NCBI GenBank assembly: GCA_020086605.1
Contig: JACBWW010000004.1
Location: 19,541,624-19,605,623, forward strand
Reading direction: 5' to 3'
DNA from: Lanius collurio
Taxonomy: Eukaryota > Chordata > Aves > Passeriformes > Laniidae
DNA length: 64,000 bases
Shown: in pieces, positions 27,401 to 37,400 of the stretch
Numbering within the stretch: the stretch's first letter is position 1
Layout: every line of letters begins with the position of its first letter
Notes under the pieces: generated by a model
Told to the model about the DNA's origin: nothing
What the model saw: the letters and a program-made list of their open reading frames with translations, nothing else
The model's database searches: none
Translations under genes and position numbers: made by a program

Positions 27401-28084
27401 CAGTTTAACGTACCAGGTGAGAGCTACTCTTCAGAATGGTTGTCATGCTAGTTTCAAAAAATACAAAAACATGTGGGCTTTCTAGAGTTGAGCAGTCAGT
27501 GCTGGCTGTGTGCCAGTATAAGTAAAATGTGTAGAAATGTAATGGCCCAGAGCAAGCTAATGAATGACAGTGTCGCACAAGATCTTCAGGGAACAACAAG
27601 AATATGCAGGTTTTGAATATTTATTTGTGCTTTTGGAGAAGATATATTTTCTAATGTGTTTCAAAAAAAAAAGTGCCTTCAACTGGAAGCAAATATGATT
27701 TAAGTGAAAAGAAAACAGTAAGGCATAAGATGTAAAATTGGAAAATACTGTTTATTCAGAAGTTACAGCATTAGTAAATCAAGGCTGTGAGTTATTAGGG
27801 TTCCTACTGCTAAGCTTTGCATATACAGCTACAGTCTGATTCATTGTTCACAAAAAATGGCAAGATACAACCGGTGGATGGCAGTGATAAATTTAAATGT
27901 AGAGAAAGGGAAAAGAATAGGCATTTATTGTGAAGTGGTGATGCCATGTGTGCAAAGTTTGAGTACAGCTGTAGCTATCTAAATTCTGCCATTGACCTGG
28001 GTTAAATTGTCTTTACTGAAGTTTTACCTTTTTTGTTGCCATTGTGTAGTGTATGCATTGCCAGATTCCTTGGATATCTGCTAC
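24451..28084. other. Intronic DNA without recognisable genes
   Basis: AT-rich unique sequence. It contains a TA-rich low-complexity run (25282-25337) and an AT-dense, homeodomain-site-rich stretch around 26140-26290. No open frame with a recognisable domain was found. The block separates an inverted and a forward CR1 copy. Confidence 0.6.
25282..25337. repeat. TA-rich imperfect tandem repeat
   Basis: Repeated ATATAATGTAT-type units of about 9-14 bp run into ATAGATATATCTAT. This is simple low-complexity sequence and probably length-variable. Confidence 0.8.
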
Positions 28085-28797
28085 TGTGCAAGCTCAGATG
28101 AAAGTACAGACTGGGACAAGTCATTGAGAACAGGAGAAGGACTTGAGGATTCCCCTGGGTGAAGAGCTGGACACGAACCAGCAGTGTGCACTTGCAGACC
28201 AGAGGGACAGTTGCATCCTGGGCTGCACCAAAAGCAGTGGGAGCAGCAGGGCGAAGGCGGCGATTCTGCCCCTCAGCTCTGCTCTCGTGAGACCCCACCT
28301 GGAGTGCTGTGTCCAGGTCTGGAGTCTTCAGCACAAGAAAGAGCAGGCCCAAAGAAGGGGCACGAAGATGATTGGGGCTGGAGTACCTCTCCTGCAAAGA
28401 TGGGTTGAGAGAACTGGAGTTGTTCAGCATGGAGAAGAGAAGGGTCTGGGTAAAGCTCATTATAGCCTTCCAGTACCAAAGGGGCCTTATGAAAAGGAGG
28501 GAAAGGGGCTTTTTATATGGAGAGAGAGTGACAGGCAAGGGGCGACAGCTTTAAAGTGAAAGAGGGCAAGTTTCAGTTAGATGTTTGGAAAAAATTCTTA
28601 GCTCAGAGGGTGGTGAGGCACTGGAACAGGTTACCCAGAGAGGCTGTGGATGTCCCATTCCTGGAAGTGTTTGAAGCCAGGCTGGATGGGGTCCTGAGCA
28701 AACTGATCTAGGGAGTGGTGTCCTTGCCCATGGCAAGAGGATTGGAACTAAACTTTAAAGTCCCTTCCAACCCAAACCATTCTATGATTGTATGATT
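28085..28797 (+). mobile_element. CR1 LINE 3' end, forward strand
   Basis: This is the longest CR1 copy here, about 710 bp. It starts inside the C-terminal part of ORF2. The frame from 28143 still shows CALADQRDSCILGC, then ALVRPHLECCVQVW and LQHKKEQAQRRGTKMI, typical of the region after the reverse transcriptase. It runs through the 3' untranslated part (AGGCACTGGAACAGGTTACC, then CCAGGCTGGATGGGGTCCTG) to the terminal ATTCTATGATTGTATGATT repeats. Short deletions and frame changes make it non-functional. The closeness to the CR1 consensus I remember suggests it is the youngest of the CR1 copies in the window. Confidence 0.95.
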
Positions 28798-29781
28798 CAT
28801 AGAGGAATATTGTTTTGATAAATGTTTATGTTCTATGCACATATCTGCTCTATAGCACAGATTCAACATTGCTTTACAGAGATGCAAAACTTAACATCTG
28901 AACTTTGAGTCTGAAACATGATGATGTCCATGGCAAATCGCTATTCAAAGACTATTCAATGAGTAACTGTCCTGATGGTTTAGTTTTGTACAAGAGTGGG
29001 GTGAAAAAATCTTTGTAGTTGTGATAGCACTTGATAAAGTTGAACTTTGAAAAACACACTGTATTTAAGTTGAAAGAAAAGTTGGTGTTTGCTGTACTTG
29101 TAGCTTCTTCTTCAAAATTCCTACTATTTTTAAAGTGACAGCAGATGCTTTTTTGTTCATCGGAGAAGGAGTGCTTTGGTACCAAATTAAGTGGATGAAT
29201 CTATAATTTAAAACAGAATGTAATTGCTCAGAAAGGTGTGCTGCTTTCCTCAGAACAGTTTTCAATTTAAAAAGAAAAACTACTTTTTTCCACACATTTG
29301 TAGTCAGAACTGGGTTACTTTCCAGTAGAGTCTTCTACAATGATTACAGTCAGGTGCAGAGGCACCAGCCATCATTTTGGAGGGAAACAGTGAAGTTTTC
29401 TTTATTGGGTCTCATAGTAGGAAACCAAATAAAAGTTGCAATCTAGACTGTTTATAAATTAAGGACCCTGCAACATATACAAAGTGTTGATTCATGTACT
29501 TACACATATACCATAAAAACGGTGGCAATTAGCTACACAGATGATATCCTCCAGTTTAAGTATCAAGTTTCAGTTCTCTCCTGCAGCTCAGTAGTGCAGG
29601 GCTGCTGTCTCACAGACTTTCTAGTGGAATAGTTCCAGTGTGCAGGGCTCCTGGAGGTGGTCTTCTAAAGGACTTATATGCTTTCTGCAAGAAGAAATTC
29701 TTGGAATTAACTCTGAATGAACAGACTAATTTTATTCTCATAGACTATCCAAGATAGGAACATCTAACCTACAAATTAAAT
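28798..29781. other. Intronic DNA between two CR1 copies
   Basis: Unique AT-rich sequence with short overlapping minus-strand open frames that show no domain. I see nothing else in it. Confidence 0.5.
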
Positions 29782-29883
29782 ATCATAGAATCATAGAATG
29801 ATTTGGGTTGGAGGGGACCTTAAAGATCATCTGGTTCTGACCCCTCTGCCATGGGCAGGGACACCTTCCACCAGATCAGGTAG
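29782..29883 (-). mobile_element. Short CR1 LINE tail, inverted
   Basis: ATCATAGAATCATAGAATG, followed by GGTTGGAGGGGACCTTAAAG and CATGGGCAGGGACACCTTCC, is the reverse complement of the last ~100 bp of avian CR1, including two copies of the terminal repeat. The copy is severely 5'-truncated, which is usual for CR1. The sequence is well preserved, so it is fairly young. Confidence 0.95.
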
Positions 29884-30060
29884 CTTACTTAAAAATATCT
29901 GCAGCATTAAGCTATGAGTGTGGAATATAAGGAATATCGAAACTATTAGATATTAGAAACTGAGTGTTCTCTGTGCCTGCTAATTTCAAAGTTCTCAAAC
30001 TGTTATTTCTTGCTTTTTTCAGTCTCACAGAATTTTCATGCTTTGTAACTTGATGTTTCT

Positions 30061-30096
30061 CTTTATCTGGATCTGTCATGCCAGATACAGATAAAG
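30061..30096. repeat. Strong hairpin, 9 bp plus 5 bp with one mismatch
   Basis: CTTTATCTG pairs with CAGATAAAG. After a single G/A mismatch, ATCTG pairs with CAGAT around the 6-nt loop TCATGC. Fourteen pairs in 36 nt is well above the local background. No element identity or function is apparent. Confidence 0.9.
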
Positions 30097-30584
30097 TGGA
30101 CAATGAAAAATGCTGCATATATATCACATAAAAGAGAAAAGAAGGATTTGGAAATGAAAAGGAAACAGAACTCTGAGGTTTAAGTTATGTGTAACCTAAT
30201 TAAAATGTAAGATGCCCTAATCAAAATGTAAGATTTAATGAAAACATTAAATGAAAAAAAAAGAAAATCTTTTTTCAGTGATTTATGACACCAAGGTTGA
30301 TAAAAATCAAAGAGCCTATGAATCCCACCATCACATTAATTACATTTCACTAAATTACTCTTAGTTTGTTTTAAAGAGTTCTTTAAGTAAAATCTTTTAG
30401 AACCAATATCACAAATAAAATAAGAATAGGAGCAAATATACTAAAGGCCTGATTTATTTAAGCAAGTGAAAGACTATTCCCATTAGTAACAGCACTGCAT
30501 CTATTTTCAGAGTAATCTGCATAGCTAAGTCTTTGGTCTCCCAATTTTTTCATTAACTAATTGTACATTAATGCAATGCCTTGC

Positions 30585-30895
30585 TCTGTGTACAAGGGGA
30601 AGGACAGTGCTTGTTGCATACTCTGACTTTAGTAAGATGTTTAACACAGTCTCCTGTAGACTCATTGTCACAATGCTGGTGAGTTGTGAGCTGGATCAGT
30701 GGTCACAAAGTGGAAAATTAACTGGACAGCTGGTCTGTAGGAGTTGTGATCAGTGGCAGCCAGAAACCATTGATGTTGCTCAGGAAGCAATACTGGGAAC
30801 AGTAGTGTGCAGACTTGATGGTGGGATGGGAGCCATTCTCAGCAAGTTTGTGGATAGCACCAGAGTGGAGCAGACCAGGATTTTCTAATGTTAGA
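30585..30895 (+). pseudogene. Decayed CR1 LINE reverse-transcriptase fragment
   Basis: The plus-strand frame at 30571-30888 contains SDFSKMFNTVS, CELDQW, VAQEAILGTVV and LSKFVDSTR. These line up with the CR1 ORF2 blocks DFSKAFDTVS, GLDEW, VPQGSVLGPVL and LSKFADDTK. The catalytic [FY]ADD box reads FVDS, so the second catalytic aspartate is lost, and a stretch after LGTVV is deleted. The piece lacks a CR1 3' tail. It is either an internal relic or part of an insertion broken up by later deletion. The open frame looks gene-like but is a dead transposon remnant. Confidence 0.82.
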
Positions 30896-32806
30896 GTAAA
30901 TGGAGGGCCCTCCCAAATTAAATTGTGCCATGATTTTATGCAAAATGAAAATAATCGGTGTAGTGGTACATGAAAGCACATGTTCAAGAAAAGAGCATAA
31001 CAAAATTTATATCACTAATAGTTGTCATCAGTAGCTGCAGCAAGAATGCTCTGTGTTACCAACTGAACTTTCAGTGTTGCAGTTTCACACTTGTGCTTAA
31101 GGACAGTCTGCTGCCCTGACACTGTCTTCATCAGTAGAAAGCGTCCAGTTTCTACATAGCTGAATGTGGACATTGGGAGTCTCACTTCAGCCTAAGTGTT
31201 GGTGTTTGCCCCAGTTCACTACGTGCAGTTTTACATGTAGTGTAAATTTTTGGCCAAAATTGCTCTACTGGTTTCTTCTGTGAGATGTCATTTGCAAACA
31301 TTTTATGACATTGCTGAATTACATTTTCTTTCTTCAAGTTCCAGAATTTTCCCATGCCTTCCTCCTATTACTACCTCTTGTTGTTATAAATTAGATTTTC
31401 TTTCCCCCATTCCCTGTAAAGGGTGGCCAGTCTTTGGACTTCTAAGTCTTCATACTGCCAACACCATGTGTGGCTGAGTGCTGGAAATTGCAAAGAACTG
31501 TGAAAGCAGGCAACTCTGAGACAAATATCAGATATAGATGTTAACAGTGGCTTCCTGACACTGCAAAACTCCACTGCATTATGGAACCATGCTCTAATCA
31601 GACCTTAGTCTCACCCAGCAGTCCACATTGAATCCATGGTGCTGTGCCACTTGCCAGTGGTATGATGCAACAGTGTCAGATGAGCTGCACCGTAGCTCAA
31701 AAGATATATTTTGTCTTCATTTTCTTTGATATCACATCAAAACTGATCAGAGAAATAGCTCTAAAGCATAGTAGGCTATATTCTCTGGCAGTTCAGGAAA
31801 ATAAGCAAAAAACTTCTTTTTCTCTGTTCACCAAAACCTCTTTTCCCTACCTTTTCAGTGAAAGCTGTCTGCTCTGCTGTCAGTTCACCAAGCATTCTCC
31901 AAACCCTAACAAGCAAAAGGAGTCCAAATGAAAGAATAAGACAAAGTCTGGTTTTAACTAAAAACGTATGTAATTTAGGTATTTGGGGGCCTCGCCACTA
32001 ATTGCTTAATCTTGTCATTCTTTTCTGTTGTGTTAAATTATTTCCAAATATAGCTATAAAAAGGTGGCAAAAGTAATTAAATTAATTAGTTGAATCTATT
32101 AGTCACAGTCCTCTAATAATAATGTAAAATCCAAATGCTGTATCTTTAGGAACTTTGCAGGGAATTCTGCCTCTTTGATGTCATAACATAGAAGAAGCAT
32201 ATGTCAGCATTTGCCTTCTGCAAGCACTCAAACTGGTTTTGATTCTCACAGGGTAGATCTTGCAGGTCTGTTTATTTCTAATCTTCACAGTTTGAGAAGA
32301 GGACAACACTTGAACTTGCCAGTATACAGGAACTCTGATTTTCCTGTTTGTTTGTTTGTTTTTTTGTTTGTTTGTTTTAATTATTGTGAGAGGAGGATGG
32401 ATTGATGATGTGGAGATGAGAGGTTTGAACAATGAAGAATTGACTTTGAAGTGCACATGTCAGGATATCCACTGTTTAAACAGCAGAAACGTGGATCTGT
32501 AGAATCATTTTCAGATGCTGATTGCATTACACTACTTGGCTCTGACACACATATTTTTGCAGGGGAAGTATGGACATTACTTAAGGGATATAGAATTTCT
32601 TTATTTAGCATCAATAGTGTGGTCCACTACACCACGGCAGAGGCATTTTATTCAGGTGCAACACCCTCTAAAGATACCATGGCTATACTGAGACTTACAG
32701 TTATCCTTTTTTTACCTGACATAGCTGACCACTGTCAGTGGTTAGAGCCTGTATTAAAGAAATAAACAAGGGGATTATAGAATCCTTGCTTTTTTTGAGT
32801 TCATTT
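30896..32806. other. Intronic DNA without recognisable genes
   Basis: Unique sequence of mixed composition. It includes a (GTTT)n run at 32345-32378. Several short open frames on both strands carry no known motif. No further CR1 sequence could be traced beyond 30895. Confidence 0.55.
32345..32378. repeat. (GTTT)n simple repeat
   Basis: Six to seven GTTT units are interrupted by a T7 run. This is an ordinary microsatellite. Confidence 0.9.
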
Positions 32807-33230
32807 TGTTCTGATGATGCCATGATGATTTTTTGCCTTTTATACCCCTTTTATATACCTTTTTATAGCTTTTTGTATTCTTAGTGGCTTTTAGCCTACA
32901 TTCTTAGACTTATTTTGTTAAGCTAGGAGACTAAACATCTTAGAAACCTCGTAGTTAGGGATCAGAAAGCCACAGACACCAAGGTTGTCTCCAGAACACA
33001 TTCTGTAAACTAAGATAGAACCTTCCAGAGGAAGGTTCCTTGGGGAGGGGAGCTCACTTGAGCCTCTCATTGGGGAATCTTTGATAGATATGCTAATTAG
33101 TAAGACCTATAATGTTATACCAGATCTTTTGGGGGGTGTGCATTGCGGTGTGCATTTCAGTGCATTTGACCTGGACATAGTGCATCTAACGATCCTTAAA
33201 ATAAATACCAAGGTAAAATCCCTTTTTTCC
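32807..33230 (+). mobile_element. Probable solo LTR of an endogenous retrovirus
   Basis: This block differs in texture from its flanks. TATA-like strings occur at 32848-32870 and again near 33109. An inverted CCAAT (CATTGGGG) lies near 33068. A G-rich segment (CTTGGGGAGGGGAGCTC) is followed by GATATGCTAATTAGTAAGACC, and AATAAA stands at 33200-33205 close to the right end. That order fits an avian ERV LTR in plus orientation. I could not fix TG...CA ends or a target-site duplication, and no gag/pol/env sequence adjoins it. The limits are approximate, and it could be another repeat class. Confidence 0.5.
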
Positions 33231-33285
33231 TTCTAAAGGAGAAACAATCCATGTTTCTTCTAAAGAATCAAACAATCCATGTTTG
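33231..33285. repeat. Two-copy ~27-bp tandem duplication
   Basis: TTCTAAAGGAGAAACAATCC(ATGTTTC) at 33231-33257 is followed directly by a near copy at 33258-33285, with GAATC in place of GGAG in the middle. Both copies share the 15-mer AAACAATCCATGTTT. It lies at the end of the probable LTR. Confidence 0.88.
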
Positions 33286-33291
33286 ATTCTT
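33263..33291. repeat. Perfect 11-bp inverted repeat
   Basis: AAGAATCAAAC, the loop AATCCAT, then the exact reverse complement GTTTGATTCTT. The first tandem copy has the same loop with a 5-bp stem (GAAAC/GTTTC at 33241-33257). The difference between the copies therefore lengthened the stem, as quasi-palindrome correction would. Confidence 0.9.
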
Positions 33292-34416
33292 GATTTTAAG
33301 ACCAGGAAAAGGCATCTCTGAAAAAAGAAAATCTCATTTTAAAACAATTAGTGGAAAAAATGCATCTTCTGTGAGAAAGGATTCTTAAGAAGTCAGTTAC
33401 GTACATAGTTACTGACCAATGAAAATCAGGCATTTTCTCAGAGGAAGAAGTTGAAAATTTCTGTCATTAAAGTCAGCAGTGGTAAGTTCTCATATTTTTA
33501 GTGGAAAATTATTCCTTCTTAGCTGGTGGTATTTTTTTAAGACATTTGTCTCTTGGCAAGTTCAGTGTTGCCAGCCTCTGTGCCTGTGTTGGAGGATTAT
33601 TGCTCTATCTTTGTGTTAAAATGGGGCTACACCTTTTTCCCCTTCTACTTCTTCTTTGCATTTTTGTTTTGGTTTGGTTTTTTGGTTCTCTCAAGCTGCT
33701 GATCCAATTAAGATTTGGAAAGAAGAGAGGGTGTGGATGCCTGAAAATGTTAAAGACAGGTTAATTCTAAACATGGCTTTGCATGTTGACATTTCCCAGT
33801 TAACAATCAGCTTCATAGTGGATTTCTCTTGAATCTTTGCCATGATATACTGCCAGCAAATGGGAGTGGTGAAAAATACTGGGAAGACCAGTGACTGCTA
33901 AAATAACACAAAATAATGGTGCTGTCATCACCTGTTGCCACAATATAGAATTCAAAAAAAAATGCATGCAGAGGATGACCTTAGAATATCATTGCGTATA
34001 CAGTTCACATTCAAGAAAATAATTTATATTTTTTTATTCTATCCACAGATACTTGATAATTGGTCATTGTGTTTTAGTTGACTTGGCACCAAGAATCTGG
34101 TTCCTTCTAGAATACACAGACGTCTCTGAAATGTTAAGAAACTGCTTCCATTTTAATAATCAGGGGATTCGATCCTGAATATCGTTATTCAAAGCAGTTT
34201 TTTAGGCCTCATCTTGTAATTGGGATGAATTTTGGTATTTTAATCCTTTAATAAATGTTCCTAATATTGGTGGGACATTGGAGAAGAAAAAGAAAGGTGC
34301 ATCTAGTTTTTGATCTCTTTGCAGAACTATGCTTATCGCAATACTACTTTGCTTGGAAACGTAAAGTTTGAGTATATTCTTCTTAGGACATCTTTTGGAA
34401 TTTGATCCTGTCTCCA

Positions 34417-34422
<6 letters not shown>

Positions 34423-34454
<32 letters not shown>
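34423..34454. repeat. A32 homopolymer
   Basis: Thirty-two consecutive A follow CTCCATTATAT. The 100 bp upstream resemble no known retroposed gene, so it reads as a simple expansion and not as a poly(A) tail. Confidence 0.9.
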
Positions 34455-34457
<3 letters not shown>

Positions 34458-37400
34458 ACAACTTCAGTGGGAATTTTGGACAGCATCAAATCAAGGAGGA
34501 GTTTTGGGGTTTTTTTGTACTGGAAAAATTTTCAATTTCTAGTTACCTGTGTTAAGTATGAGGAAATTGCTGAGCACCGCCTGCAAATAAGTACAAAAAT
34601 TTTAATGAAAACCAAAATCTTAAACTGGCAACATGTCAACCTACTTTTGACAGTAAAGTGTTCTTTTGTCAATGTGTAATGTTATAAATACTGAAGCAGA
34701 CAGAAACCCCAACAAAAATGTATTTAAAAATTTCAGGAATATTCAAACACTGGGTGAAAATCTAAATTTTTGAAGTCTTAATGTTTACTTTTCTAAAAAA
34801 AAAAAAGTATTATTTTAGGTGTGTAAAAGATTAGGAATCTCTGTTGTGAAAATATTTTTAGTAGTCTAAATTATAGTAGTTGAAATGGGAGAAAAAGTTG
34901 TCTTAAATTTGCTTTTAAGTAGTATTCATCATTAAACAGTAAAAAGAGGGCTTTTAAAGGAAATTTTTCAGCAGCCATCTGGAATGGACCAAGAATATTT
35001 GTACATCAGTTTACCTATACTTTTGGATTATAAATCTTTCCAGTAGGTAGGGAAATAAAGATAATTGATTTTTTCATAAATATTTCATTAAGTCTTATCA
35101 GCCACAGAGTTGCTTCACAACAAATGGAAAAAAACACAGATTGCAAGTATAAATTGCAGCAACAAGTGGATAGTTTGAAAAAGCTGTTCAGCTGTCTTGA
35201 TGGGAAACAAAACTTTTTCATAAGTCATTCCAATACAGATTAGCAAAGCCACTTTACTAAACTGAAACAAACAGTTTGATATGTTAAGGTGCAGCAGTTG
35301 TTCAACTTACATGTCATTATAAACTAATTCTGAAATTTTTGCTTTTTTGTGGTCAGTTGTCTCATTTTCCAGGCAATGGCCATCCAATACTGAACTTTCC
35401 CCCTGATGGCAAGTTAGCTATTATTTTTTGCCAAATTTCATGTATTTCCATACAAAATCACTGATTTGAAACATATGTTCATAGACATAAGTAGTGTTTT
35501 ACAGCATATATACTTTATTTTGGGATATATTTTGTCTAAAAGACTATTCATAGATCTCGAACAAAAGGAAGTTTACAAACAGGAATTACTCCTCTTTGAA
35601 ATTTCTGAAACATTTCTGCTCATAAAAGCAGGAAATTGAAGCCATTGAAATTTAGTGAAGAAAATTAGGGGGACCTTACTCTAGGAAAGCTGGTCACATT
35701 GTGACTGCATGGTTTCCCCCAGAGTAAGAGACTTCACAATACATTTTTTGCACTTCTGCTTATTCATAGTATTGTTCACTTCAGCAGCTGTTCCAAAGCC
35801 AACTGCTCTAAGGATCTCAAACAGTAGTTGTTCTATGTCTTGCATGTATATTTTTAACAAAATTTTTATGGGTTATTTAACTGTTAAAATATTTTTACCC
35901 AGAAGAATTACTTATTTTTGTTGATTCAGAAGAAAAATAAGGTTTTATTCTACATTATATGAGTGCTTTGTAATGGTAATATTTTAGGACCATTCCTATT
36001 CCTGCAGTTGGGTTTGTCTTTGGGCAGGCTGTTTCTTTGACAGTTTTTGGAGCCCAGGAGTGTCCCGGTAGAAGGTGATGTATTTTCAGTGTAACATGGG
36101 CTAGTACATAGGAAATTACCATTATCTATATTACACATTCAGCATTACTATGCATATCTCTATTTGCTTTCTCCACCTGAGCTGAAACTGGTACTGTCAT
36201 TTCATTATTCATACTTCTAGGTACTTCACTGTGTCTTTATTTTGTTAATAACTGTTCAATTATTCTTAGCTTTAGGAATTATGGGACAAAAGTAAGCATG
36301 TTTATTTGTTTTTTTAGTCCCCTAATTTTATTTATTCATGCATGTTTCTCCTTTAGTTATATATGGAAATAGATTTGACTCCTGGTTTAAATAAAATCTT
36401 CCAAATGAGAGATGAAAGATGCATTCCTTTTTAATAAATGATGAATAAGTCTGTCAGCTGTACACTGAGTCAAGCACCATGTACAGTACATGCACACTAT
36501 GTACTGGAAAAGAACTTTGTGAGAGTAAGTTTGAGGTGTAGCAGTAATCCCTCAAGGTTTGTAGTCTTGGAGAGAAAGTTACTTCTGCATACTGCTCAGA
36601 GTAGAGACTTTTCTTGAAGAATAAAGCTTCCATCCACACCTGCCAGCTAATGTTCATTCACTGAGGCAGGTTATTTGGTTGTTTATGTACCTCACCACAA
36701 ATGCCTTCAAAGGTGTGCTAACTTCTTTGGAGATGTGATTAACTAAAACTTTCCTAGGGAACTCTGAAGGGTTGGAATTTTGAAAAGAAATATGAAGATT
36801 ATAAATTTATTTTAGATACCAAGAAAGATATAAAGGGATGGTTTAGACAATGGAATCAAATTTTGAAACCCTTCTACCTTGTATATATCTTCTATATATT
36901 TTTCTTTTATTACCTAATCCTTTCAAATCCTAATCAAATCCTAAACACTGGTAATTTGAAGATGTCCATCTCAATGGATTTATATAATGACCTGTCTGAT
37001 CAAGTACCAATAACTTGAGTCATTTAGCATACACTTCAGCATTTTTTATTCCATAAGGGCCTTAGTTTGATGATACAAGGTTTCAGTGCAGCCTGACTGC
37101 AAGACTGATGTACACGAATTGCTAATTGATCCCACAGCAGCAACAGAACTTTCTCCTTAGTCAAAATCCTGCTGGATATTGGTATGCATTCTGTGCAAAG
37201 TAGAGGTAAAAAAAGGAGTGGGGTGGGCAGGTATGTGACTTCCTTTGCAGGGAGAGCCACAGCTCCTGCAAGAACAACGTTGTCCTAGCCAAAGAGGCAC
37301 ATGCTTGGCTTTCCATTTTCTATGGGATTCCTTGTTGTGTGATATTTACACACTGCAATGTTGAGTAGCACACAAAGAACTATAAATAGCTTATCTAAGC

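Noticed and set aside
28143..28559. 138-codon plus-strand open frame
   Set aside because: It is the C-terminal part of CR1 ORF2, truncated and frame-damaged, not a host gene. The opposite-strand 178-codon frame at 28002-28538 is its shadow.
33501..33764. 87-codon frame with a hydrophobic, membrane-like centre
   Set aside because: T-rich DNA gives Leu/Phe/Val-rich frames by chance. There is no family motif and no splice or promoter support.
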